Assembly: GCA_001817685.1 (NCBI GenBank) | Contig: MHIV01000010.1 | Location: forward strand, 1 to 30,185 | Source of the DNA: Candidatus Colwellbacteria bacterium RIFCSPHIGHO2_02_FULL_45_17 | GTDB taxonomy: Bacteria; Patescibacteriota; Minisyncoccia; UBA6257; Colwellbacteraceae | Length of the DNA: 30,185 nucleotides | Direction: 5' to 3' | Part shown: in pieces, positions 1-7,231 of the stretch | Position numbering within the stretch: position 1 is the first letter of the stretch | Layout of the letters: each line of letters begins with the position of its first letter | Position numbers and translations under genes: made by a program | The notes under the pieces: generated by a model | Told to the model about the DNA's origin: nothing | The model's database searches: none | Seen by the model: only the letters and a program-made list of their open reading frames with translations

Positions 1-1
1 T

Positions 2-1051
2 GACATTGATAAAGCGCCAGAAGAGAGAGCGAGAGGTATCACCATTGCCCTCCACCATTCAGAGTATGAATCTGAAAAGCGTCACTATGCGCACATAGAC
101 GCTCCCGGACACGCGGACTATATAAAAAACATGATAACTGGTGCTGCACAGATGGACGGAGCAGTTTTGGTTGTTTCCGCAGCCGATGGTCCAATGCCCC
201 AAACACGAGAGCACATTCTGTTAGCTCGTCAGGTTGGTGTACCAGCAATCATCGTATTCCTGAACAAAATAGATCAAGTTGATGACAAAGATCTTATCGA
301 TTTGGTTGAAGCAGAAATTAGAGAGCTCCTGAAGAAATATGAATTTCCTGGAGATGAAGTGCCTATAGTTAAAGGTTCCGCTCTCAAGGCGCTTGAGACG
401 AAGTCTCTAGACGATGAGGCAGCAAAACCGATCTTGGAGCTGGTCAATTATCTCGATGAATATATTCCAGAGCCACAGCGCGATGTTGATAAACCGTTTC
501 TGATGCCGGTTGAGGACGTGTTCTCTATTGAAGGAAGAGGCACGGTTGCTACAGGGCGTATTGAAAGAGGCAAAGTCAAAGTAGGAGAGGACATTGAGCT
601 CGTTGGTATTAAAGCAACAAGCAAGACAACGGTTACTGGAATCGAGATGTTTAACAAGATGCTCGACGAAGGAATCGCTGGAGACAACGTCGGTATACTT
701 CTTCGTGGAACTAAGAAAGAAGATATTGAGCGCGGACAGGTTCTTTCCAAGCCGGGTTCAGTAACACCACACACGGAGTTTGTCGCAGAGGTTTATCTTC
801 TAAGCAAAGAAGAAGGAGGCCGACACACACCAGTCTTTCCAGGATACAAACCTCAATTCTACATTCGAACCACAGACGTTACCGGTGAGATGAAACTGCC
901 AGAGGGATCTGAGATGGCGATGCCAGGGGACACAGTAAACATTACCGTAAACTTGATTTCACCAGTTGCTCTTGAAGAGAAACAGCGTTTTGCTATTCGT
1001 GAAGGAGGCAAAACAGTTGGCGCTGGAGTTGTAACAAAAATCGTTAAGTAA
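2..1051 (+). CDS. tuf: Elongation factor Tu, 5'-truncated by window edge
   Basis: EF-Tu is the GTPase that carries aminoacyl-tRNA to the ribosomal A site. Reading from base 2, the frame is open for 349 codons. About 48 N-terminal residues, including the P-loop, lie outside the window. Visible G-domain landmarks are RGITI of switch I, DAPGH of switch II, the NKID guanine motif and the GSAL motif, followed by the two beta-barrel domains ending in GAGVVTKIVK. Its TAA stop shares one base with the rpsJ ATG, so the two are probably co-transcribed as the end of a str-type operon. Identity is secure; only the start is missing. Confidence 0.97.
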   Translation, partial: DIDKAPEERARGITIALHHSEYESEKRHYAHIDAPGHADYIKNMITGAAQMDGAVLVVSAADGPMPQTREHILLARQVGVPAIIVFLNKIDQVDDKDLIDLVEAEIRELLKKYEFPGDEVPIVKGSALKALETKSLDDEAAKPILELVNYLDEYIPEPQRDVDKPFLMPVEDVFSIEGRGTVATGRIERGKVKVGEDIELVGIKATSKTTVTGIEMFNKMLDEGIAGDNVGILLRGTKKEDIERGQVLSKPGSVTPHTEFVAEVYLLSKEEGGRHTPVFPGYKPQFYIRTTDVTGEMKLPEGSEMAMPGDTVNITVNLISPVALEEKQRFAIREGGKTVGAGVVTKIVK

Positions 1052-1389
1052 TGGCACCCAAAGTTAAGGACGAGAATGAAGGCGATAGGCTCCGTTTGAG
1101 AATCCGCTCTTACGACCATCGCTTGCTTGATAATTCTGCTAAGCAGATTATTGAAACCTTAACGCGCCATAACGCAAAAGTTATCGGTCCAATTCCTTTA
1201 CCTACAGAATTCAAACGCTATACCGTTAACCGATCTACGTTTGTCCACAAAGATTCGCGTGAGCAATTCGAATTGCGTATACACAAGCGCCTGATCGACG
1301 TAATAAAACCATCGCCGGGGGTAATAGAATCTCTTAGCGATTTGAATCTTCCTGCCGGGGTGGAGGTAGAGATAAAGATGGCTTCATAG
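1051..1389 (+). CDS. rpsJ: 30S ribosomal protein S10
   Basis: S10 (uS10) is a component of the 30S head. The 112-residue product matches the family throughout: RIRSYDHRLLD near the start, GPIPLPT in the middle, and the loop with VHKDSREQFE followed by RLIDVIKPS. It is about 9 residues longer than E. coli S10, the extra being an acidic N-terminal extension. It overlaps the tuf stop by one base. Unlike the E. coli S10 operon, it is separated from rplC by 155 bases carrying a promoter and a terminator-like hairpin, so it appears to close the upstream transcription unit. Confidence 0.97.
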   Translation: MAPKVKDENEGDRLRLRIRSYDHRLLDNSAKQIIETLTRHNAKVIGPIPLPTEFKRYTVNRSTFVHKDSREQFELRIHKRLIDVIKPSPGVIESLSDLNLPAGVEVEIKMAS

Positions 1390-1439
1390 GGGATTCTCTA
1401 GTAGTGGATATCGTCCAGGTAGTTACTCATCCCCGGGGG

Positions 1440-1468
1440 TTTACACCGCTATAATAATCGGTTATTAT
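1440..1468 (+). promoter_or_regulatory. Putative sigma-70-type promoter for the rplC operon
   Basis: TTTACA at 1440-1445 and TATTAT at 1463-1468 are separated by exactly 17 bases, with transcription expected from about 1475. A TATAAT at 1450-1455 is closer to consensus but has no well-spaced -35. The site lies in the 155-base gap between rpsJ and rplC and would drive the twenty-gene rplC-secY run. This is inferred from hexamer match and spacing only. Confidence 0.5.
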
Positions 1469-1506
1469 GAACCGCGCCTGAAAAACATACAGGGCACGGA
1501 GTATAA

Positions 1507-1539
1507 GCAACCGTTGCTTTAGTCGCCGGTTGTTTTTTT
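1507..1539 (+). terminator. Intrinsic-terminator-like hairpin in the rplC leader (candidate attenuator)
   Basis: GCAACCG at 1507-1513 pairs with CGGTTGT at 1527-1533 (six Watson-Crick pairs plus one G-U), with a possible inner GC/GC pair, directly followed by a run of seven T at 1533-1539. The rplC ATG begins at 1545. The hairpin lies downstream of the proposed promoter, and only five bases separate the T-run from the start codon. Expression of rplC therefore seems to require read-through. It could also simply end the tuf-rpsJ transcript. Confidence 0.6.
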
Positions 1540-1544
1540 AAGTC

Positions 1545-1967
1545 ATGGCATATATTAAAGCCAAAAAATTGAAGATGGGGCAGATATTTAAGGACGATGA
1601 AGTCATCCCCGTTACTTTTATTTCTTTAGCGGAAGACGCTGATACTGAATTTGAGGCTGGAAGCAAACTGAAAGTAAGCGGAATTTCTAAAGGCAGGGGC
1701 TTCCAGGGAGTAGTCAAACGTCATGGTTTCCATGGAAGCGATAAAACACACGGTCAGAAACATACACATAGAGCGCCAGGCTCAATAGGATCTACGGGAC
1801 CGCAAAGAGTTTTTCCGGGAATCAAAATGGCTGGGCGTATGGGAGGCACCACATCAACTCTAAGGAATTTGGAAGTAGTCTCATTTGATAAAGACAGAAA
1901 GATGCTTGTACTAAAAGGAGCAGTACCAGGCAATAGGGGCGGAGAACTGAAAATATACGTGAAATGA
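1545..1967 (+). CDS. rplC: 50S ribosomal protein L3, internally shortened
   Basis: L3 (uL3) binds 23S rRNA near the peptidyl transferase centre. The 140-residue product keeps an N-terminal strand (MGQIF, VIPVTFISL) and the rRNA-penetrating extension: GISKGRGFQG, then THGQKHTHRAPGSIG, FPGIKMAGRMGG and a C-terminal LVLKGAVPG. Compared with the roughly 209-residue E. coli protein, about 60 residues after the first strands are absent (the part normally holding GYxAIQ and the LxEFR segment). The frame is continuous, so this looks like genuine reduction rather than a broken gene. Its TGA stop overlaps the rplD ATG. Confidence 0.93.
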   Translation: MAYIKAKKLKMGQIFKDDEVIPVTFISLAEDADTEFEAGSKLKVSGISKGRGFQGVVKRHGFHGSDKTHGQKHTHRAPGSIGSTGPQRVFPGIKMAGRMGGTTSTLRNLEVVSFDKDRKMLVLKGAVPGNRGGELKIYVK

Positions 1968-2599
1968 AAACGGACGTTTACGACAATAAAGCCAAGAAAG
2001 TAGGAACAGTTGATTTACCCGATCGCATTTTCGGTCATTCTTGGAATCCAGATTTGGTTCATCAAGCTGTAAGAACACAAACAGCTAACAAGCGTGCAAA
2101 TATCGCGCACGCGAAAGATAGGGGAGAAAGTCGTGGCGGCGGTAAGAAACCATGGAGACAAAAAGGAACTGGTCGTGCAAGGCACGGCTCCATTCGTTCT
2201 CCGATCTGGCGTGGCGGAGGCGTAACGCACGGTCCTACTAAAGAACGCGTGCTTTCATTAAAAATTAATAAGAAAATGAGGCAGGGCGCTATGTTCGCTA
2301 TTTTATCGAGGAAGCTCAAGGACGGTGATATCAAAGTGGTAGAATCTTTAGAAATTGACGAGCCAAAGACGGGGAAGCTCTCAGAAATCTTGAGCAATTT
2401 TGCAAAGGACAAACAAAATTTTTTGATAATACCAAACACTACCAGCAAAAATTTATATCAGGCAAGCAGGAACTTAAAGACAGTTAAAAGCTTGGACCCG
2501 CGATCCTTAAACGTTTACGATCTTTTGAAATACAAGCAAATTCTCGTTGAAAAAAACGCCGTCGAAGAGATGGACAAACACTATCATGCCGTTAAATAG
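1964..2599 (+). CDS. rplD: 50S ribosomal protein L4
   Basis: L4 (uL4) lines the polypeptide exit tunnel. The 211-residue product has the hallmark basic loop around residues 50-90 (GGGKKPWRQKGTGRARHG, then SPIWRGGGVTHGP) and the C-terminal domain ending in a NVYDLLKYK helix. It starts on an ATG that overlaps the rplC stop by four bases. In E. coli, L4 represses its own operon by attenuation in the leader. The presence of a terminator hairpin upstream of rplC makes a similar loop possible here, but no L4-binding site could be identified. Confidence 0.97.
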   Translation: MKTDVYDNKAKKVGTVDLPDRIFGHSWNPDLVHQAVRTQTANKRANIAHAKDRGESRGGGKKPWRQKGTGRARHGSIRSPIWRGGGVTHGPTKERVLSLKINKKMRQGAMFAILSRKLKDGDIKVVESLEIDEPKTGKLSEILSNFAKDKQNFLIIPNTTSKNLYQASRNLKTVKSLDPRSLNVYDLLKYKQILVEKNAVEEMDKHYHAVK

Positions 2600-2840
2600 A
2601 CTATTGATTAAAAATCCTCTTATTAGCGAGAAGGCGACAGATTTGGGCCAAGAGAACAAGTATGTATTTATGGTTAATCCGCGAGCGAACAAGAAACAGG
2701 TAAAAAAATTAATAGAGGAAATCTATGGAGTGACTGTCGTGGCAACAAATATCGTGAGAATGAATAAAAGAAGTAATAACTATAAGAAAGCCATAGTAAC
2801 ACTGAAGGATGGAGACAAAATAGATACTGTACCGCACTAG
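2586..2840 (+). CDS. rplW: 50S ribosomal protein L23
   Basis: L23 (uL23) sits at the exit of the peptide tunnel and docks trigger factor and SRP. The chosen ATG at 2586 gives 84 residues beginning MPLNRLLIKNPLISEKA, matching the normal family start; an upstream in-frame ATG at 2547 would add 13 unrelated residues. Family features are the NKYVFMVNPRANKKQVKKLIEEIYGV segment (positions about 25-50) and the VRMNKRSNNYKKAIVTL region. It overlaps rplD by 14 bases. It is somewhat shorter than the 100-residue E. coli protein, mainly at the C-terminus. Confidence 0.93.
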   Translation: MPLNRLLIKNPLISEKATDLGQENKYVFMVNPRANKKQVKKLIEEIYGVTVVATNIVRMNKRSNNYKKAIVTLKDGDKIDTVPH

Positions 2841-2844
2841 AACT

Positions 2845-3690
2845 ATGAAGAGATATAAGCCATATACACATTCGAGAAGACATATGACAAGCGTGAGCTA
2901 CGGTGTCCTTAGCAAAGTCGCTCCGATGAAGAGCGCGCTAAGAGGGAAGACCAAAAGCGGAGCTAGAAACAGTTCTGGTAGAATCACGGTTCGTCACCAA
3001 GGAGGCGGAGTGAAAAGGCGTTTTAGGGTTATAGATTTGAAGCAGAGCGACAAGGTGAATGTTGAAGGTAAGATTGAAGCCATCGAGTATGATCCGAATA
3101 GAAGTGCGTTCATAATGAGAGTTCTATATAAAGACGGAGACCGAAGATATGTGTTAGCGCCCACAGAAGTGGAGGTAGGGAGAAAAATAATCGTAGCCGA
3201 GGAAGTTCCTCTTGAGGTTGGTAATAGGACGAAGTTATCAAATATCCCAGTCGGTTATTTCGTGCACAATATCGAAATGCAGCCGGGTAAGGGAGGCCAG
3301 ATTGTACGTTCTGCTGGTTCGCAGGCGCAAGTACTGGCGCATGAAGGTGGCTACACAAACTTGAAGTTGCCATCCGGAGAGGTAAGAAAGATACTTTCCA
3401 GAAATTTCGCATCTCTGGGGCAAGTTTCTAACCCAGAACATAACTTGATTGTTGTTGGTAAGGCGGGAAGAAAAAGACTCATGGGAATTCGCCCTACGGT
3501 TCGTGGTTCTGCAATGAACCCAGTAGACCATCCATACGGAGGTGGCGAAGGGCGTACCCAGCGTGGAACCAGGCGACCAAAAGATAAATGGAGTAACATC
3601 ACAGGCGGACGAAAGACAAGGAAAGCTAAGAGAAAATCAAGCTCTTACATCATACAAAGGAGATCGTCGAAACGAGCCAAAAAAAGATAA
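2845..3690 (+). CDS. rplB: 50S ribosomal protein L2
   Basis: L2 (uL2) bridges the subunits and is needed for 50S assembly and peptidyl transfer. The product has 281 residues, full length for the family. It shows the GRITVRHQGGG motif near residue 46, the PVGYFVHNIE segment, and the active-site-proximal loop RGSAMNPVDHPYGGGEG, with Tyr where E. coli has the second His of DHPHGGG. The basic tail ends in KRAKKR. It starts four bases after rplW and lies 4 bases before rpsS. Confidence 0.97.
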   Translation: MKRYKPYTHSRRHMTSVSYGVLSKVAPMKSALRGKTKSGARNSSGRITVRHQGGGVKRRFRVIDLKQSDKVNVEGKIEAIEYDPNRSAFIMRVLYKDGDRRYVLAPTEVEVGRKIIVAEEVPLEVGNRTKLSNIPVGYFVHNIEMQPGKGGQIVRSAGSQAQVLAHEGGYTNLKLPSGEVRKILSRNFASLGQVSNPEHNLIVVGKAGRKRLMGIRPTVRGSAMNPVDHPYGGGEGRTQRGTRRPKDKWSNITGGRKTRKAKRKSSSYIIQRRSSKRAKKR

Positions 3691-3694
3691 AACC

Positions 3695-4030
3695 ATGAGT
3701 AGGAGTTCTAAAAAAGGTCCGCACGTAGACCCAAAACTGCTTAAGAAAATCTCTGTGCTAAAACCAGGTAGCAAAGCATCGATAAAGACTTGGGCACGAG
3801 ATTCCGAAATTGCCCCAGAGATGGTGGGATTCACTTTCGCGATTCACAACGGGAAAGACTTCATAGAGGTTCTAGTTAATGAAGATATGGTAGGTCATAG
3901 ATTGGGGGAATTCTCGCCAACAAGAAGATTTACTAAACACGGCGGAAAGATGCAACGTGCTATTGAGGCAGGCAAAGAAGTGGGTAAAGAAGTGGCAAAA
4001 GAACCGGTTAAAGAAGGAGGAAAGTCATGA
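3695..4030 (+). CDS. rpsS: 30S ribosomal protein S19 with charged C-terminal tail
   Basis: S19 (uS19) binds 16S rRNA in the head next to S13. The ATG at 3695 gives a 111-residue protein starting MSRSSKKGPHVD, the normal S19 start; a longer in-frame reading from 3542 would overlap rplB and is rejected. Family landmarks are KTWARDSEIAPEMVG, the HNGK turn and the GEFSPTRRF motif. After the usual end (KHGG) it carries about 20 extra residues built of short KEVGKEVAKEP-like repeats, making it longer than the 92-residue E. coli protein. Its stop overlaps the rplV start by four bases. Confidence 0.95.
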   Translation: MSRSSKKGPHVDPKLLKKISVLKPGSKASIKTWARDSEIAPEMVGFTFAIHNGKDFIEVLVNEDMVGHRLGEFSPTRRFTKHGGKMQRAIEAGKEVGKEVAKEPVKEGGKS

Positions 4031-4527
4031 CAGAAATAAAGGCCACATTACGTAATTTAAATATCGCACCACGCAAAGTGCGTCTGGTTGCATCAAGCGT
4101 TAAGGGATTGCATGTACAGTCCGCTATTGCGCGGCTTGATTCAATGCCGCAAAGAAGCGCAGGACATCTGGCGAAATTGCTCTTATCAGCGGTTGCTAAT
4201 GCCAAGGATTTGAAATTGGACGAAAATAAGCTGGTAGTGAAATCAATCGAAGTTAATAAGGGAATAACCCTAAAGCGTATACGAGCCAGAGCGAAGGGTC
4301 GCGCGACGCCGGTTGAAAAAAAGATGAGTCACGTTACTCTCCTTCTCGAAGAAAGCGATAGCGTAAAAAGGCCCGAGTTTGTCATTCAGGAAAAGAAGAA
4401 GGAAGAAAAGAAAGAACCGAAACGTGAACGTAAAGAGCAACCGAGAGCGAAACAACAAGATACTGCGAATAAAGAAAAGACCAGAAAGGGATTCAAGGAA
4501 AGGGTGTTCAGAAGGAAGTCCGTATAA
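4027..4527 (+). CDS. rplV: 50S ribosomal protein L22 with long charged tail
   Basis: L22 (uL22) reaches from the 50S surface into the peptide tunnel. Residues 1-110 are the normal protein: IAPRKVRLVA near the start, SAVANAKDL in the middle, and the tunnel hairpin region ITLKRIRARAKGRATPVEKKMSHVTL. About 55 further residues follow, mostly Lys, Glu and Arg, ending in a more defined segment KGFKERVFRRKSV. The total of 166 residues compares with 110 in E. coli. The tail has the composition of a flexible rRNA-binding or surface extension; its role is not known from the sequence. Confidence 0.95.
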   Translation: MTEIKATLRNLNIAPRKVRLVASSVKGLHVQSAIARLDSMPQRSAGHLAKLLLSAVANAKDLKLDENKLVVKSIEVNKGITLKRIRARAKGRATPVEKKMSHVTLLLEESDSVKRPEFVIQEKKKEEKKEPKRERKEQPRAKQQDTANKEKTRKGFKERVFRRKSV

Positions 4528-4533
4528 AGAAAC

Positions 4534-5196
4534 ATGGGTAGAAAAATAAATCCAACAACATATAGGTTAGGCATAAACAGGGCATGGAGGTCCAGGTGGA
4601 TGCCTCCTGGTAATAAATTTGGAAACTGGCTTAAGGAGGACGAGGCAGTTAGAAATACCGTAATGGAAAAAGTGAAAAAAGCCGGGATAGCCGATATCGA
4701 AATAGAACGCACATCAGGCCAGTACCGTGTAGTTATAAAAGCCAGTAGGCCGGGTCTTATTATCGGAAGAGGAGGGGAGGGGGTACAACAACTGGAGAAA
4801 GCGATTAAGAAAGTCATTTCTAGCGATACCGCACTAAGCTTGAACGTCGAAGAGTTAAAAAGAACAGATGTTTCTGCTCAAGTAGTGGCACAGAACATGG
4901 CGTGGGATCTTGAAAAAAGAATGAGACACCGCAGGGTAATGAAAAGACACATCGATATAATAATGCAGAACAAAGAAGCCCAAGGAGCTAAAGTTATGTT
5001 AGCGGGGAGGCTGAATGGCGCAGAAATCGCGCGCACAGAGCACTTAGAAGAAGGAAAACTGCCGCTTACAACCATAAGAGCAAATATAGATTTCGGGAAA
5101 GCAATCGCTTTCACAAAATACGGCACTATTGGTGTTAAGGTTTGGATTTATAAGGGCGAAATATTCGAGAAGGAAGATAAACAAACTAGAGTCTAA
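4534..5196 (+). CDS. rpsC: 30S ribosomal protein S3
   Basis: S3 (uS3) sits at the mRNA entry of the 30S subunit. The 220-residue product starts MGRKINPTTYRLGI, carries the KH-domain signature GLIIGRGGEGVQ around residue 74, and the C-terminal domain with GRLNGAEIARTE and the FGKAIAFTKYGTIGVKVWIYKGE signature ending the fold. It is slightly shorter at the C-terminus than the 233-residue E. coli protein. It follows rplV after 6 bases with no obvious Shine-Dalgarno sequence. Confidence 0.97.
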   Translation: MGRKINPTTYRLGINRAWRSRWMPPGNKFGNWLKEDEAVRNTVMEKVKKAGIADIEIERTSGQYRVVIKASRPGLIIGRGGEGVQQLEKAIKKVISSDTALSLNVEELKRTDVSAQVVAQNMAWDLEKRMRHRRVMKRHIDIIMQNKEAQGAKVMLAGRLNGAEIARTEHLEEGKLPLTTIRANIDFGKAIAFTKYGTIGVKVWIYKGEIFEKEDKQTRV

Positions 5197-5204
5197 ACAA
5201 CAAT

Positions 5205-5621
5205 ATGTTGATGCCGAAGAAGGTAAAACACAGAAAATGGCACAAAGGACGCTCGAGGAAACGTCTAGTTGAAACGCGCGGAACGACAGTCGCGTATGGA
5301 ACTTATGGAATCCAGGCGCTCGAGTCTGCGTGGCTTGATTCAAAGCAAATCGAGGCAGGTAGAAGGGCAATAACAAGAGCGCTGAAGCGCGAAGGAATGG
5401 TATGGATTAGAGTGTTTCCGGATAAACCGATTACAAAAAAAGCCGCTGAAGTAGGAATGGGTAAAGGCAAGGGGGCTGTAGATCATTACGCTTTTCCGGT
5501 CCGTCCAGGAAGGGTAATTTTCGAAGTTGGCGGCGGCATCACAGAAGAACACGCAAGAGCTGCATTAAGATCCGCCAGTTTTAAAATGCCGTTTAGAACC
5601 AGAATAATCTCTAAAGTCTAG
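5205..5621 (+). CDS. rplP: 50S ribosomal protein L16
   Basis: L16 (uL16) helps form the A- and P-site tRNA environment in the 50S subunit. The 138-residue product starts MLMPKKVKHRKWHKGR, which fixes the start codon. It contains the conserved IEAGRRAITRALKREG segment, RVFPDKPITKK, the GMGKGKGAVDHYAFPVRPGRVIFEVGG block, and a C-terminal ARAALRSASFKMP helix. Length is normal for the family. It sits 8 bases after rpsC. Confidence 0.97.
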   Translation: MLMPKKVKHRKWHKGRSRKRLVETRGTTVAYGTYGIQALESAWLDSKQIEAGRRAITRALKREGMVWIRVFPDKPITKKAAEVGMGKGKGAVDHYAFPVRPGRVIFEVGGGITEEHARAALRSASFKMPFRTRIISKV

Positions 5622-5624
5622 ATT

Positions 5625-5846
5625 ATGGCAAAGGATGGATTCGAAAAATTGAGGGAGAAGGGGATCGAAGAGCTCAACAAAGAAACCGCGAAGGAAAAGC
5701 AGAAACTTCAGGAGTTAAAGTTTGACTTAGCGCGCGGAAAAGTAAAGAATAGCGCAGCGGTTAGGGATTCGAGAAGAAAAATAGCAAAACTCCTAACTTT
5801 TATTAACGAGAAAACAACTTCAGAAAATACAGCGCAAAATGGATAA
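5625..5846 (+). CDS. rpmC: 50S ribosomal protein L29
   Basis: L29 (uL29) is a small two-helix protein near the tunnel exit. The 73-residue product is almost all helix and shows the family core KEKQKLQELKFDLARGKVKNSAAVRDSRRKIAKLLTFINEK in its expected place, that is residues about 23-63. An N-terminal extension of some 10 residues makes it a little longer than typical. It starts 3 bases after rplP and its end overlaps the rpsQ start by 8 bases. Confidence 0.92.
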   Translation: MAKDGFEKLREKGIEELNKETAKEKQKLQELKFDLARGKVKNSAAVRDSRRKIAKLLTFINEKTTSENTAQNG

Positions 5847-6093
5847 GGATAAGGTCAAACCAAAGAGGAGACAGCTTAAAGGCGTGGTTTCGTCAGACAA
5901 GATGGACAAAACCGTCGTTGTGACTGTTTCTGCGAGAAAGCAACACGAGAAGTATTTGAAGTATCACAATGTTAGCAAGCGCTTTAAGGCACATGACGAG
6001 AACAACGAATACAAAGTTGGAGACAAAGTTGTGATAGAAGAAACGAGGCCGATATCGAAAGACAAACACTGGAGAGTAGTAAGCAAGATATGA
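5839..6093 (+). CDS. rpsQ: 30S ribosomal protein S17
   Basis: S17 (uS17) binds 16S rRNA helices in the 30S body with an OB-like fold. The 84-residue product has the canonical order: LKGVVSSDKMDKTVVVTV, then KYLKYHNVSKRFKAHDE, and the signature VGDKVVIEETRPISKDKHWRVV. Length equals that of the E. coli protein. It ends in UGA, overlapping the rplN ATG by four bases, which is direct evidence that UGA acts as a stop in this genome. Confidence 0.97.
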   Translation: MDKDKVKPKRRQLKGVVSSDKMDKTVVVTVSARKQHEKYLKYHNVSKRFKAHDENNEYKVGDKVVIEETRPISKDKHWRVVSKI

Positions 6094-6458
6094 TTCAGGA
6101 ACAAACCATACTAAAAGTTGCGGACAATAGCGGGGCGAAAGTCATTCGCTGTTTCAGGATTTTGGGAGGAACAAGAAGGCGCTACGCGAGAGTCGGAGAT
6201 TTAATTGTCGCATCCGTGCAATCCGCAGAACCAAGGAAACAGGTTAAAAAGAAGGAAATCGTAAGAGCAGTTATAGTTAGAAGTCGAGATGCAATTCGTA
6301 GAAAAGACGGAAGCTATGTAAGATTCGATGAAAACGCGGCGGTTCTTGTGGATGCCAAAAAGCTTCCGCGCGCGACAAGAATATTCGGTCCAATACCAAG
6401 AGAGTTAAAAGAAAGGGGCTACGACAAGATAGTCTCTCTAGCACAGGACGTTGTGTAG
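6090..6458 (+). CDS. rplN: 50S ribosomal protein L14
   Basis: L14 (uL14) lies on the 50S interface and contacts 16S rRNA. The 122-residue product shows the family signatures: MIQEQTILKVADNSGAK at the start, RVGDLIVASVQ, KKKEIVRAVIVRSRD, RFDENAAVLVD, and the C-terminal RIFGPIPRELKERGYDKIVSLAQDVV, where LA and the final VV/VL are typical. Full length. It follows rpsQ with a four-base overlap and precedes rplX by 5 bases. Confidence 0.98.
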   Translation: MIQEQTILKVADNSGAKVIRCFRILGGTRRRYARVGDLIVASVQSAEPRKQVKKKEIVRAVIVRSRDAIRRKDGSYVRFDENAAVLVDAKKLPRATRIFGPIPRELKERGYDKIVSLAQDVV

Positions 6459-6463
6459 AAACC

Positions 6464-6769
6464 ATGGATATACGTAAAGGAGATAAAGTGTTTATTACAA
6501 AAGGAAAGGACAAAGGTAAGTCCAATAAGGTTATTCGCGTGGTCCCAAAAGATGGCACTGTTGTTATCGAGGGTCTTAACATGCGCAAGAAGACAATACG
6601 TCCTAAGAAACAAGGAGAGAAAGGCCAAGTTGTCGAGGTCCCATGGTCTATGAAGATAGATAACGTAATGCTTGTTTGTAGTTCATGCGGGAAGCCATCA
6701 AGGATCGGTCATAAAATAGAAGGCGATAAAAAAGTAAGATACTGTAAAAGATGCAAGGCAGCGGTCTAG
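6464..6769 (+). CDS. rplX: 50S ribosomal protein L24 with zinc-ribbon-like end
   Basis: L24 (uL24) initiates 50S assembly. The 101-residue product begins with the KOW motif (IRKGDKVFITKGKDKGK, residues 3-19), followed by VPKDGTVVIEGLNMRKK. The C-terminal third has a CSSC pair and a second CKRC pair about 20 residues later, which could bind one zinc ion. Such four-cysteine versions occur in many bacterial L24s, whereas E. coli lacks the cysteines. Its end overlaps the rplE start by 19 bases. Confidence 0.96.
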   Translation: MDIRKGDKVFITKGKDKGKSNKVIRVVPKDGTVVIEGLNMRKKTIRPKKQGEKGQVVEVPWSMKIDNVMLVCSSCGKPSRIGHKIEGDKKVRYCKRCKAAV

Positions 6770-7230
6770 AAAAAATTGTTGTGGCAACGGGAGTTGGTAA
6801 GCTGAGGCAAAGGCCTGGTTTTGTCGAGACTATTTTGCCGACTATCGAAAAGGATCTAGCTGCGATTACTGGTCAAAAACCCTCGCAAAGGACTGCAAGG
6901 AAATCAGTCGCCGGTTTTAAAATAAGAGGCGGCGAGGTAGTCGGACTGAAGGTTACATTGAGAGGCAGGAGAATGAACGATTTTCTCAAAAGATTAATCG
7001 AGGTGGTCATGCCGAGAATCAGAGATTTTCACGGAATAGATCCAGGGCAGATAGACCAGGGAGGAAATTTGACAATAGGAATCAAGGAACATATCGTCTT
7101 CCCAGAGGTTAATCCAGACGAAGTAAAATTCGACTTTGGGCTGGAGATAACTCTTGTACCGGCTACGAGAGATAAAGAAAAAAGCTACGAATTGTATAAG
7201 TCGCTAGGCGTACCTCTGCAAAGTAAATAA
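6751..7230 (+). CDS. rplE: 50S ribosomal protein L5, N-terminally short
   Basis: L5 (uL5) binds 5S rRNA and contacts P-site tRNA. The 159-residue product starts MQGSGLEKIVVATGVGK, whereas the E. coli protein (179 residues) has about 20 more residues of helix before the matching strand. The core is well conserved: ITGQKPSQRTARKSVAGFKIRGG, KVTLRGRRMNDFLKRL, PRIRDFHGI, and GIKEHIVFPE. The ATG lies within rplX (19-base overlap) and no better upstream start is available because rplX occupies that DNA. The short N-terminus fits other CPR-type L5 proteins as far as I recall. Confidence 0.95.
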   Translation: MQGSGLEKIVVATGVGKLRQRPGFVETILPTIEKDLAAITGQKPSQRTARKSVAGFKIRGGEVVGLKVTLRGRRMNDFLKRLIEVVMPRIRDFHGIDPGQIDQGGNLTIGIKEHIVFPEVNPDEVKFDFGLEITLVPATRDKEKSYELYKSLGVPLQSK

Positions 7231-7231
7231 A

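Noticed and set aside
1440..1455. TTTACA followed by TATAAT at 1450
   Set aside because: Only four bases separate them, so they cannot be one promoter; TTTACA fits the TATTAT at 1463 with 17-base spacing instead.
3542..3694. Upstream extension of S19 to 3542
   Set aside because: It would overlap 150 bases of rplB; the normal S19 start MSRSSKKGP lies at 3695.
4523..4528. TATAAA five bases before the rpsC ATG as another leaderless promoter
   Set aside because: It is made by the rplV stop (GTA-TAA) inside a continuous operon, and spacing and hexamer are weaker than in the six listed cases.
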